From Trissonchulus latispiculum (Eukaryota > Nematoda > Enoplea > Enoplida > Ironidae), in contig JASAND010018212.1 of NCBI GenBank assembly GCA_030248195.1, positions 144,553 to 208,552 on the forward strand: a stretch of 64,000 nucleotides of DNA. The letters run 5' to 3'. The notes under the pieces were generated by a model. It saw only the letters and a list, made by a program, of their open reading frames with translations, searched no databases and was not told the origin of the DNA. The position numbers and the translations under genes are program-made. How positions within the stretch are numbered: the first letter of the stretch is position 1; each line of letters opens with the position of its first letter. Positions 1 to 10,426 of this stretch are shown here, piece by piece.

Positions 1-96
1 AACCCATTATACGTTGACTGAACCGATCCATCACTTGCTCAATTTTTTGAAAATAACACATACAACACTTTACCAAGTATACCTAATTGAAAGAAT

Positions 97-1678
97 TCAG
101 ACCATCAAATTGTCAAAGTACGCTAGTCTCATTAAACTGATACAGTAATACACGATTTGACCCAGCGATAAAAGAGATGCTCCCAAGAATAATGATAATA
201 TTCCTCCAATGCTGCTTACGAATGATGAAGTAGAGTACTCGTAGTATTCCTCGTACTTCAGTAAATAACGATAGGCTGGTTGAATAGTTAAGGCAATATT
301 CGGCTCATGTCCAAGCATCAATTCGTCAGCAAACACTACACTGTATTTCTTATTGCAGGATGGGATCATGCATTTCTTGTTACAATCCTCCTTTTGTTTC
401 TTGCATTGCTGTTGTCTGCTGACGTTGACAGGAGCTGCCATACTTGTGTAGTCGCAAGCCGTTGCCAACGAGCAGTTTAGTTCGAAGCTACAAATGGTGC
501 AGTTGTAGAGACATGACATGCTTTTGTGATAGCATATATCACTACACTTCTTCGGATCGTGGTATGCTGTATCGTCGTTCATACAGACTGAGTCTGATTT
601 GCTCATATCAGTGAATTGTTGTGGTGCAAACATATACACGTCGTATCCTGATCCTGGTCTGATCGACATTCTGTAGTCGTCAACGTGGTTGGGAAAACTC
701 ATCCAGATGGTATTGTATGTGTCCCTTAGAAAAATCATAAGAGTCAACTTCGAGACTTCCGACACAGTAGCATTCAGTAGTATTCGAGAGCAAAAGCAAT
801 GTTTCTTGTTCTCTATGATCTCGATGCTAACAAAAGACTGTATTTCAGATTTCGGATCTATACGTCGATAAGCTGTACATGCATCTACAAGAAAGCTTGA
901 ATTAAGCATTGTTGTCAGCCTTCCATGAGTTCTGATATAATCATTTATTTTCCTTTGTAATGACATTTTGTCCGTATTGTATATGAAGCTACCGTCCAAC
1001 CGCACGTATTTGCACTCATCCACCGACCGGTTTTTTTCCAGAAATTTAATGCAATCTAGTGGTAACGCGAATTCTTCTTCTGACAACAGTAGACTCATTA
1101 AGGATTCTTGGTCACTGGCATTCAGTGCCTTGTAAGACACGGTCTCAAAACTATCTATTGAAACGCCTAACCTTGCTGCCAAAGCATGCTTGTTAGTAAT
1201 CCAGAAGTACCAACTTCCGTTAACAGTTGCAACTAATCTATGAATATAATCATCGGATTTATAGTTTGCCGAGTAATCAAAATCTACCAGATCTACGTTA
1301 GACATGTAACGCCAGTAATGATATTCTCCAAACGTTAGTTTGGAGCTAATAATGGCTTGCTCCACAATGGAAAGATTGTGTTTCTACTATATCAGCACGT
1401 ATGGTGAAGTCAGTCAGTTCTTGGCAAAGCGATAAAGTTGGAAAAGCTGGGTCTCCTTCAATTGACATACGGTACGAAGTTTGTTGTTGGATGAAGCTTT
1501 CAATATCTGCTTGCAACATGAAGCCCATTAAAACTAAAGAGCCGAGTAGAAAACATATCCAAATTGGTTTTGCCCATCCTACTTCTTCGGTGATTAGTTC
1601 GCTGATTCCATGTAAGGTGGTATGCTGTACATATCTTTGCAGTAGCTTTTTTTGTTCTCTTCTATGACTTCTGCTCAT
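97..1678 (-). pseudogene. DEG/ENaC channel, copy 1, one frameshift
   Basis: This is a DEG/ENaC (amiloride-sensitive-type) cation channel subunit of about 525 codons on the minus strand, read as two overlapping frames. The first part, from the ATG at 1678, holds the N-terminal cytoplasmic stretch with the His-Gly gating motif (LHGISELI) and TM1 (WAKPIWICFLLGSLVLMGF). The frame breaks near 1365, at the position where paralogs read Cys-Ile-Glu-Gln. Two bases appear to be missing there (equivalently, one is extra). The second frame runs to the stop at 97-99. It contains the cysteine-rich extracellular domain, TM2 with the G-A-S filter (LFLGASLLS), and the short tail ending FDNLMV. No other break is seen, so it is a young pseudogene, a sequencing error or a polymorphism. 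The family call is firm; the functional state is not. Confidence 0.85.
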
Positions 1679-1754
1679 GACTATGATGCTATCGGAGAGC
1701 AAACAGTGCCAATTTAACCAGCCACTGCTTCAAGACAGAAAATTCTAAAGTAGC

Positions 1755-1961
1755 TTAAAATTTTAGCACTACAATGTCGACCTCAGTCTCAGTCTCATTA
1801 ACGAGATTAACGTGAACCGGGATACTTATGGTTGCTACAGAAACTGCCATATTTAACAAAAATACAAATGCGATGGGCTTTGCGAAACATAGCATAGTTG
1901 AAACATAAGCATTGGATAAGGAGGGATGGGGGAATTCTACCAAGAAACATGTTTTGATCAA
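1755..1961 (-). other. possible DEG/ENaC TM1 relic
   Basis: A 68-codon minus-strand reading frame lies just upstream of channel copy 1. Its middle (FAKPIAFVFLLNMAVS) lines up in spacing with the TM1 segment of the channel copies (WAKPI-x3-FLL). A following NET motif falls one residue off that of the 8.4-kb gene. It could be the remnant of a diverged tandem copy or simply chance. The similarity is short and there is no second conserved block. Confidence 0.2.
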
Positions 1962-2091
1962 GCGAAGGGGAAACGATTCAGGGTTGCTTCTAAATTTTAT
2001 GATAGACTGATGTCTGATATGAGATAATCAATTATAAGTGATAGAGAATCAATTCGCAAATTGCAGCTATTCGCATATGTCAGTATAAATT

Positions 2092-2165
2092 TTCTTTCTT
2101 TCTTTCTTTTATTTCTTTCATTCTTTTATTTCGTTCTTTATTTGAATTTCTTTGTTGTCTGCTAA
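2092..2165. repeat. (CTTT)n imperfect microsatellite
   Basis: This is an imperfect run of TTTC/CTTT units, nearly pure pyrimidine on the plus strand. Confidence 0.85.
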
Positions 2166-2366
2166 CGATGATAGACAGACAAGCCTATAAAGTTACACAC
2201 AAAGATCAAAATGTCAAAATAAGGGTCTCCTCAAAGAAAAAACGATGCAGGGTGCCCGTTACAAGTCAAAGGTTAATGCAACCAAGACGACTGCTGCTTA
2301 ATTAATGGCAAAGTTATTACAATTATTGAGATTATTTCTGGAAACCTTTCTATCATTTTCTTCCAC

Positions 2367-2463
2367 ATTCCTTCTTTTCTTTCTTTTTCTTTTGTTTCTT
2401 TCTTTTTCTTTTGTTTCTTTCTTTAATTTCATTCTCTCTTTCTTTCTTTCTTTCTTTTCTTTA
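2367..2463. repeat. (CTTT)n imperfect microsatellite
   Basis: A second pyrimidine tract of CTTT units, interrupted by TTTTG and AATTT. It is of the same type as the tract about 200 bp upstream. Confidence 0.85.
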
Positions 2464-3889
2464 AACTGAAATAAGCGAATAGCTGTATAAACATATTGCT
2501 TTTAATTTTCCTTTCTGTTCTTTTAATTATTATGAGTTTTGTGACTTTCAACCTAAAAAACTTCAATGTTACTGTCGAAACTTGAATATTTTGCATGTTT
2601 TGATTACATGAAGTACCATTGTTTTGGGTGAAACAATAGAAACTTGCGACTGTATGTTTTTCAATTTCTCAATTTAAACAATTTGCATCTCAAGAAACAC
2701 AAAGGGAGCCAGTTATTTTCTTGGTATTTTCAATTGACAATCAAACTTGTGATCTTATAAGTAAACAACATCAGTAAAGATGGAATGCAATCACCAGGAA
2801 ACATGGTGAGAGGCTGTAAAATAGTGACGGCTATGAATAGTTAGAGAGATCATTAAATGTAATTTTCACGCAATCAAGAAGAGAAACTGACCACCTAGCA
2901 ATTTTGGCTAACCATAGGGAACCGGGACAAGGGGGGTCTGGATACCTATTGAGAATGCTCGGTAAATTAAGCATTCGTAATTTAGAAATTCTAAATTTTA
3001 TCAGAAAGAAACAAAGTATGGATCAAAAAATTTGTTATATTTTGTATTTTCGCTTTTCAGCGCGGTCATTGTGTTTTCTAATAAATTTGTTTTGGAACCA
3101 TGGAGCTGCAAATTATGCTAAGCTTCAATTAGATACTTTAATTTTACTTAACGCTTTCAATAATTTCACTTAACGTTTTCAAAAACATTAACTTCAGTAA
3201 GGCTAGAACTAGACTTAACTTCACTAGACAGTCAGTCTCTAGACTTGAAAGCAGTTATTAAGTTTGGCTGTCTAAAAGATAAAACTTTGGACTCAAAAAT
3301 TGGTCACACATTACTCAAGCTGAGATAACAATCTCACTAATCTAACACCATGAGGCAAACATCCCTGACTCTAATAACCGCGACACAATATGGATTTGAT
3401 GTATTAATATTCTGCATTATTCTCAGCAATAGGAAACCCCCGTTATTACTTTTGCTGTAAGAACTGCATAACAGCATCCCTTTCGTCCACAAGCTTCTTT
3501 TGATATACCTAAAATGTTATAATTAAAAAAGTGACCACATCACACGGACTTCAATACGAAGCGTTTCGAAAACGAAAAAGTTAGTTGTAGGGGTCATTTC
3601 TCCGTTTCCACTTATTTGGCCCAATCAAAACTGCTTTCCAATTGTTGTTGTTAATGTCAGGCTAAGTGGCCAGCTGTCGATAACCCTTGTATCTCCCTGT
3701 CACTCATAGCTGGTATGACTACTGTTATGCTTTCGAATAGCAGCGTCCACAAAACAGCAAGGAAGATACGCTTGGAAAAGTAAGTGCTTGTAAATGCTTG
3801 TAAACGCAAGGCCAGCTAGTCACTTTTTCAATATGAAATAGAAGTTAAATTTTTCAATCTCTTCTGTAAAACAAAAGCATGTACGAACC

Positions 3890-4332
3890 TTCCTTATGTA
3901 CTTCAGTTATTGTCGACTTCTTACCAGAGTATACGCAGTCCGCTCGATTTTCCGGATGAGCTTTATACATTGACGAGCATAGTAAACATAGCATTGTTTC
4001 ACGGGTTCTGATCCATCCCAGCAGCATCCACGGTTTATGCAGCGTCCCTAGTGATACCAAAGTAGCCACAGACACTACGAACGTCCGGGGTCACCTCGTA
4101 ACAGCTGGCCCTGTGCTATGTTGTTGTAGTAGGAATTTGTGAACCAGGTGTGATCTTGCCAACAACATCCCCTGGCTTCACAATCGTGCTGGTTGATTCC
4201 GTTTCATCCGCAGTCTTCTCGGTACTTTGGGCTGATATCGCAGTACTGCTGCAAAGCTATCGCTGGTGCTGATAGAATCACTGCGGACAGCAAGAAAAGC
4301 ACAATATGGAATTGCATGTTGGACTGCAACAT
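3890..4332 (-). pseudogene. decayed secreted trefoil-domain protein
   Basis: Reading the minus strand from the ATG at 4332 (a second ATG is at 4317) gives a clear signal peptide (FHIVLFLLSAVILSAPAIA). A P-type trefoil domain follows: CDISPKYREDCG, an in-frame TGA at 4204-4206, then NGINQHDCEARGCCW. The spacing R-x2-C-G-x2-G-I-x4-C-x3-GCC-W is that of the trefoil family. About 45 codons later, in a shifted frame, a second domain reads CYEVTPDVRSVCGYFGITRD. After a one-base gap it continues as CINRGCCWDGSEP. A possible third start (ENRADCVYSG) follows near 3920. Trefoil proteins are small, disulfide-rich secreted or mucus-associated proteins. The TGA and at least two frame changes make this a pseudogene, unless introns hide some of them. 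Selenocysteine reading is unlikely, because a Trp or aromatic residue is usual at the TGA position. Confidence 0.65.
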
Positions 4333-6844
4333 GAATTAAAATAGTCTATTTTCAAAATGCTGTATTGCAGCACAGCTACTAGCATATTACGTTTAAACTG
4401 CAACTGTGCTGTTCTAGTGTAATATAGTGTGTATAGCTTCATTTTTCTGACTTTAATGAATAGCTGCTCGAATTAATAGAAATTGAGGGTTACAAAATAT
4501 TTATTATTGTTAGGCAAGCATTTAGTTATTTTTCTTTTGTGACGTTTTATTAAATACTATTCTTGTCTTCAAACTACGAGACTTGCCGAAAACGTAATGG
4601 AGAAATAAGTTATTGTTTACTCAAGGAAAATGCTTTCACGTTCCAACTCCCGCTCAAATTCACTTCAACAACAATAATAATTCATTGACAATCAAAAGTA
4701 TGCAAATGCTTTGCAAAATTGATTAGAGTTCTGAAATCTGTGACAATATGTTCTATTCTCTGTAAGTGGGTCAAGTTGGGTAAATCATAACAGCACCCCA
4801 ATGACCGGCTTCAAATTACAACCTACTTCTCCGAATTTTCGACTATTCCCTGGGATAGATGGACGAACGTAGCATTTTTAAATGGCTGCACTTATATACT
4901 GCACAAACTCTTTGCTACAACAATGTCACAGCTGTCAAGTTTGCACTCAAAATGATTTTGCACATGGTAAATGCTGTTATTAATTGCTTCTTTTTTATTT
5001 CATCCAATAAACATGCGAACTGAAAAGCTGGTAACAACTATGCAATATTGTAAGGAAATATTAAAGGGTGAACATTAAAGGGTATTTTTTCTGATCTGTA
5101 CACATATTAATATATAGTTCCGCATTAATTCTCCTGTATAGTACACATATATATAGTTCCGCATTTATTCTCCTGTATTGGGTCGTATACACCAGTTTCA
5201 GTCAATACAGATTACGTCATAAATTGCAGTTACCTCAGAATCTCCACAACTGTCAAGTTTACTACCCTGTTACTGCCATGAGCGAATTCTTTGGCTAATT
5301 GCTATCGTAGCAAGTAGTGTGCCGCGAATGACAATAAAAATGGTGCTATCATTCGTGAGAAATAACCAGATAGTTGCTAAGTATGGTTATTTGTGAACGT
5401 CATATTTTAATCCGACTGCCTTAATTTCCATTTCTGTAAGGATTAATTTTAATCCTTTTAATCCTGCTAGCTAGTTTTGAACTGATTTTTAATCCTCGTG
5501 TTGCTACGGAGGTTAAACGGACTAAAAACAAAAAGAGCGAAAATTAGCATTTACAATCAGCTGCTGCGTATCTAGATGGCGCTATCTGCCGTAATCGCAT
5601 TTTCTGTATTTTCATTGGTTATTTGATTTTAATAGTGAGCTCTCCTATTCTTAAAAAACTAAATTTCAGTTAGCTAAATAACAATTCTGCTAAAAATACA
5701 ACAATATATCATTTTTCATGAACTTGACAACCGTTTATAAGAATGTTATCGAGAACGCCGATTTAATTAAAAAAAGGAAGCCAAGCTTTAATTATATAAG
5801 TGTATTTTTACATTTCTGACCACTGTGTTAGCCAGAATAATGAATTTGTCAACAGTAGCTATTTTTGAAAAAACCGAAACTAATGTCGTTTGTCACCATT
5901 ACACATTGCGATTGCTGCTTGCTAAACATTGCAATTCTTTTTCATTGCAAACATTTTCGCTGACGTTTACTATTATTAATTTTGCTAGCCGAACCCATGT
6001 TTGATCATAAGTAGCATTTTATTCACCATATCACCGATTTTTTAAAAGTTAAATTTCAGCTCAAAGTGGTGGACTTCATATTGTGTAAATGTTAAACATA
6101 GAAAACGGAAAAAGTGCTGGATTTTTAGGTGCGACATAGAAATCTCGTCAATGACAAAACGGAGCACTTCAACATCCATTTTAAATTGTAAAGACGACCT
6201 CAAATGGTGATTTGTAGGAAGCGGAATTTCAATTTACGCCTTAAAATTTTTTATTAATTTTTGAATTTTCAGAACTGCCGAAGTTGAGTGCTCTGCTAGC
6301 TGAAATTGGGGGTAAGCAATTTCGATGAATGAAATATTTTGAAAACTGGGATGCCTAACTGAAAATTCTAATTCCTACAGATCACAGCTTATGACAAATC
6401 AATTCGAGCGATACCACCTGATTCTGGTTAGCTCTGCTTGGATTCGATATTTCTCTGGCTCGGCAATGCGGGTTTTTAGCAAAATTTTGAAAATAGGGAT
6501 TTTTCAAATTTTCGAAATATGACAGATTTTATATGCATCAATCTCTCATTGTGGGTATCATTTTTGCTGTTTCCACCATAGTCCGGACACGCGTGAAATT
6601 CAAGTTATCGGCTGTTCAATGTTTATTGTGGTCAATGCTTTCCAACGATGGTGCAACTCCTTAAAATCACTAAATAAAGCTCTAAGGTAGATTTTCTCCA
6701 TTAAACACTACCCGGAATTCTTTGTTTACATCAATTAATAAACATATGTGCAACCGAATGAAGCTCCATTCTCAAGGAATTTCAGTGTAGATTGTCTGTT
6801 TTTGCAGCGGCACCGTCATTTTCAGCCAGTTTTATTGGGTTACT
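4333..6844. other. non-genic AT-rich spacer
   Basis: I recognise no gene, RNA or clear transposon here. There are short AT-rich direct repeats, for example TTAATCC around 5410-5500 and two TATATAGTTCCGCAT copies near 5110-5165. No open frame of useful length is present. Confidence 0.5.
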
Positions 6845-6850
6845 ACTCAA

Positions 6851-7029
6851 AATGCAATCTCGATGCGCAGGACATTATGATTGCATCGATTGCTGCAACA
6901 TTTGGTATTCTGTGGGGATCCAATTGAAATAGGTTACTGTGACCCAGGATTGACGTTCTGTGCAAGGCAGCCTATTGTCCCCCATGCAACTGAGAACGGA
7001 CTTGTCGTAGTTGTGTGCAATGTGCCGTA
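6851..7029 (+). other. cysteine-rich relic, chitin-binding-like (weak)
   Basis: From an ATG at 6851 the plus strand reads QSRCAGHYDCIDCCNIWYSVG and then stops. Shifting by one base gives GDPIEIGYCDPGLTFC, followed by some 22 residues to another Cys and a TAA at 7027. The aromatic-C-x(n)-G then YC-x-PGLTF layout resembles a peritrophin-A type chitin-binding domain with one frameshift. It is a single short block with no supporting neighbour, so it may be coincidental. Confidence 0.25.
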
Positions 7030-7255
7030 AAAAGGTCAAATTTTTTTCTTGGTCCCAACACAGTACACAAAAGCCTACCAAAATCTCTATTTAAGATAAA
7101 ACTAAATTTTAGGTCCGTCTATATCTGTGCTGCTGAGCTCAATCCGAATACCCTAGTGCCATTACACATACCAATGCGTAATGTTTAATAGGACAGATAG
7201 AGTCAAAACAGCCTCAAGACCACGGATCTGTGCGGATACGACGATATCAAAATAC

Positions 7256-7452
7256 GAAGAATGAAAATCAAAACATGGACACCCAGAGTCAGACCAGATA
7301 ATAGAAATTGGATCACCCGTTATGTGACCCCCAGGAACGATAGCAACGTGTGAAGAATCGTCTGAAGAATATGCCCACGGTGTTGCGTCGAAACCGGTTG
7401 TGAAATAAGTTTGGTCTGACTTTGGATGTCCATGGTTTGATTTTTATTCTTT
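7256..7452. mobile_element. ~197-bp inverted-repeat element (MITE-like)
   Basis: The first ~43 bases (starting GAAGAATGAAAATCAAA and running through GAGTCAGACCAGA) return as an imperfect reverse complement at 7410-7452. The spacer is about 110 bp without coding capacity. This is the layout of a small non-autonomous inverted-repeat element. I could not find an exact target duplication. Confidence 0.5.
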
Positions 7453-7479
7453 AAAATGCCTATTGTTTACACATAGTGA

Positions 7480-7930
7480 ATGGTTACCATAGGTTAACGC
7501 GGGGGGGGTCTGGGGGGGTCCAAGCCCCCCCCAACCCGGACAAGGTACAAGCCCCACCGCCGTCGGGGACAAGGGGTAACGAAAAAATGGCCAAGGGGTA
7601 GGCAAAAATAGCCGGAAAAAATTAGTTTTTCCACTAAAATTTCAAAAAATTTCCGGCGTCGCCGGAATTTTTTTGCAAAAATGTTTAATTTTTTAGAAAA
7701 ATCCGGCAAAATTTTGAAATTTTTTTAAAAAATTGAACATTTCCTGCAAATTTTGATGAAAAATTGCAAATTTTAAGAAAATTAGCGTTAATTTTTTGAA
7801 AAATTTTACAAATTTATTCTTGAGGTACAAGCCCCCCTGAAAATTTTTGTTCAAGGTACAAGCCCCCTCAAAATTTTCTGGGAACAAGCCCCCCCCAGGA
7901 CCCGACCCTATGTTAATGTATGATGGTTAC
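7480..7930. mobile_element. non-autonomous element with 8-bp TSD and G/C runs (hAT-like)
   Basis: The 8-bp direct repeat ATGGTTAC at 7480-7487 and 7923-7930 brackets 435 bp of unusual sequence. The ends form an imperfect inverted pair (CATAGGTTAAC against CATACATTAAC). The interior has runs of seven to eight G or C next to both ends, repeated 'acaagccccc' blocks, and AT-rich stretches around a small CCGGCGTCGCCGG hairpin. An 8-bp target duplication is typical of the hAT superfamily, but no transposase is present. The G/C-run architecture resembles the insert at 38.65-39.05 kb. Confidence 0.6.
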
Positions 7931-8364
7931 GTATTTACGTATACCGATTGTTTGTGTGTGGAGTTGATATGCTTCTAAATTACGTCTTCTCAGTTGTTGC
8001 TTAATTTGCTAGATTAGGACTGAAGTAAGTAGTTTGAAGTTAGGGGTTAGGATTGATCTTACTACTTATCGTTGATGGTTTTAGCGACATCAGATAACAA
8101 ATTGCTTTTTGCAAAAAATAATACCGAATTAAACAATTTCAAATTTTCGTATTCTCGGAATTATACTATAATTCTCCAACAGATCTTGAAAAAGCAGCCG
8201 ACTGTTAAAAATACTTGGTTTGATCTAGTTTTATTCAAAACGCTTCGGTTTATCAATTATTTCGGCTCATTAGTTGAAAAACAACAGCTTCACTATTTAA
8301 GGCAATTTAGTAAGTTAGATATAAATATATTTAATTTTTCTATCAAAGCTATTGCAGTTCAAAT

Positions 8365-9996
8365 ATGACTTACAGGGATCGTACCAACCCACAAAGACGG
8401 CTTCTGCAAAAGTACATTTTGAATTCCACGATTCACGGCATTAGTGAGCTGGTGACACCTGAAGTTGCCTGGGCAAGGTTGATTTGGATTTTCTTTCTGG
8501 TAGGATCTCTAGTTGCCATGTCATTCATGCTACAGCCAGAAATTGTACGATTTACTGAAAACGAAACATCGCACAAACTGCGCATTGAAGGGCATAGTGA
8601 GTTTCCAGTTGTGACACTATGCTCTGAACTAAAGTTTCAATATCTGGAAGACCTTGTCAAACCAGAGTTGATGCTTTTATGTCTGGAGAAGATTGTAATC
8701 AGTTCAAAATTGGCACCACAGTCTTGGTTTTGTTCAAAATGTTTATCAAGCCATTCTGCAGAGTACAATAATGATCAAGATTCTGGTCATATGTTCCACA
8801 GTTTGTGCTATAAGGACTGGCATGACAGTCTGTACTTTGTAATCAATAATGTAGATTTTTTGGCATCCGGTCTTAACATAAGTAAGAATCGAATTGAAGA
8901 GCTTGAAGAGGAGGAGGTTGCAAATTTGAGGGAGGGCATATACTACGACGAAGACATGTACGACTACTACATATACACTGAAATCGAAGACTGTTTGAAA
9001 GCTATGAATCACGATTGCCTCTTCTACAAGATAAGGAAACGGTTTATTGACGTTTTAGTAGATCATACAAGACTATTAGGTAAATTCATTGATTTGCACG
9101 GTTTTATCTCCCAAGATGTCATGGCTAACCTGATAACCCCAAACTTTGAAGTTATTAATTCAACATCAGCACCGGTTACTACCAAAATGTTTATAGAACA
9201 AGGACTTTCTGAACACAGGTATTGTTTGAAACTATTCCCTGCAGATCGCCTTGGAAGCCAAGTAAGCTTCAATGTTTCTCTGCGAATGGGAATCAGTGCT
9301 TTTTTACGGTTTCCATTAATCAGTGATAATTTTCAGCTAGAAATCAAGCCTGCACGCACTTATGCAATGGAAATCTTTACCCCTCAGCACTTTGCGAACT
9401 TGAGCAAACGAGCATTTCCTTGTCGCACAGAGAAGACCAGTGACTTTATCCGTAATTGCACCGAAGCCTGTGTTTTAAGTGAGTTTATTCCATGCCTTTA
9501 CAACTGCACCATATGCGACAATTGGGATAAATGTAATTGGGGTACAGGTTGCTCGCTTTCACACTTTTTGACACCAAACATTAAAAATTACAGTAAAATT
9601 AGTAAAATCAGCACTGATGGCTGTGGTTACCGTTTTGCAAGCTGCGACGACAACTGTGATATTCCAAAGTGTGTTCAAAGGTTCGTTACTATACCGACTG
9701 TGATTGGGGGCAACAGTGATTATGCTTACTGTTATTCGGATGAGGAGTGTTACTACTACTACAGTGACGGCGAAAGTAATCAGTTTACTATGGTGTCCAC
9801 AGTAAAAATGGAACAGAAGTTTAATCATGTGCTGAAATTCGAAGAATATTACTCATACCCTACTGCATCATTTGCCAGCAGTGTTGGAGGAATCATGTCT
9901 CTCTTTTTGGGAGCATCTGTCTTGTCCTTACTACAGATCCTGTTTTATTGTCTTAGTGCAATGCGCCAAGCCTATTTTGACAATTTGATGGTATAA
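8365..9996 (+). CDS. DEG/ENaC channel subunit, copy 2, intact
   Basis: A single uninterrupted exon encodes 543 residues of a DEG/ENaC cation channel subunit. These channels form trimers in the plasma membrane, each subunit with two membrane passes and a large extracellular domain. Residues 24-25 are the His-Gly motif needed for gating in the family. TM1 spans about 36-56 and TM2 about 506-529, with the G-A-S filter at 515-517. The extracellular part has many cysteines, including CLYNCTICDNWDKC, and N-x-S/T sites. An acidic, tyrosine-rich insert (YCYSDEECYYYYSD) before TM2 is absent from the other copies. The cytoplasmic tail is very short and ends FDNLMV. The ATG fits because paralogs also start 10-15 residues before the conserved RRLLQ/KLLQ block. 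It is the most diverged of the five copies. Gating stimulus and ion preference cannot be read from the sequence. Confidence 0.93.
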   Translation: MTYRDRTNPQRRLLQKYILNSTIHGISELVTPEVAWARLIWIFFLVGSLVAMSFMLQPEIVRFTENETSHKLRIEGHSEFPVVTLCSELKFQYLEDLVKPELMLLCLEKIVISSKLAPQSWFCSKCLSSHSAEYNNDQDSGHMFHSLCYKDWHDSLYFVINNVDFLASGLNISKNRIEELEEEEVANLREGIYYDEDMYDYYIYTEIEDCLKAMNHDCLFYKIRKRFIDVLVDHTRLLGKFIDLHGFISQDVMANLITPNFEVINSTSAPVTTKMFIEQGLSEHRYCLKLFPADRLGSQVSFNVSLRMGISAFLRFPLISDNFQLEIKPARTYAMEIFTPQHFANLSKRAFPCRTEKTSDFIRNCTEACVLSEFIPCLYNCTICDNWDKCNWGTGCSLSHFLTPNIKNYSKISKISTDGCGYRFASCDDNCDIPKCVQRFVTIPTVIGGNSDYAYCYSDEECYYYYSDGESNQFTMVSTVKMEQKFNHVLKFEEYYSYPTASFASSVGGIMSLFLGASVLSLLQILFYCLSAMRQAYFDNLMV

Positions 9997-10281
9997 ACTG
10001 CAGTAACAACAATATGATTCAATGCAAATGGGACAAAACTGAACAGCTTCTGTTTAGCTTGTCAAGAAAACCTAAAATTTGCTCAACTGCATAGAAACAC
10101 TGCACTAATTGAATAACCTTGGATGTTTACTGTAATGAATCAACTCTGCTTTCATGAAATTAAGCTATGAATAATGCTATTGTTGTTGCGTTTGTGTTAA
10201 TCAATCCAATGAATTCCATGTGGCTTAAAAAGAAAGCACGGAAATGTATTCAAGGAGTTTGCAGCTTCTTAGGGCTCTTAA

Positions 10282-10409
10282 TATAGAATATTTAGTGCTA
10301 TGTCAAACACTTTATTCAAAAACTCCACAATACGTTGTTCTAACGTGTGAGCACTCAACTCTACAAAGTTTCAGTCATTTTGTGCTTTTTATATTTCCCA
10401 AATACTACA
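10282..10409 (-). repeat. 3' LTR of the Gypsy element
   Basis: 128 bp, matching 14492-14619 except for about three substitutions. Its left edge abuts the CTTAA target duplication and its right edge the polypurine tract. In element orientation an AAATATAAAAAGC stretch could serve as a TATA-type signal. Confidence 0.93.
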
Positions 10410-10417
10410 TTTTCCCA
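10410..10417 (-). promoter_or_regulatory. polypurine tract of the Gypsy element
   Basis: On the minus strand a short purine run, GGGAAAA preceded by T, lies immediately before the 3' LTR. This is the expected place for priming plus-strand DNA synthesis. Confidence 0.7.
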
Positions 10418-10426
10418 TTGTCTCTT

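Larger units (their letters stand above)
1962..3889. other. non-genic spacer with CTTT-rich tracts
   Basis: I see no gene here. The stretch is AT-rich with stop codons in every frame. The only notable structure is two pyrimidine-rich CTTT-type tracts, annotated separately. Confidence 0.6.

Noticed and set aside
4204..4206. TGA in the trefoil relic as a selenocysteine codon.
   Set aside because: Trefoil proteins have a Pro, Trp or aromatic residue there, further frame breaks follow, and no SECIS-like element was recognised.
8072..8368. 98-codon open frame whose stop overlaps the start of channel copy 2 (ATGA).
   Set aside because: No recognisable domain, Asn/Phe/Lys-rich composition typical of AT-rich chance frames, and overlapping cistrons are not expected here. 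At most an upstream ORF in the 5'UTR.
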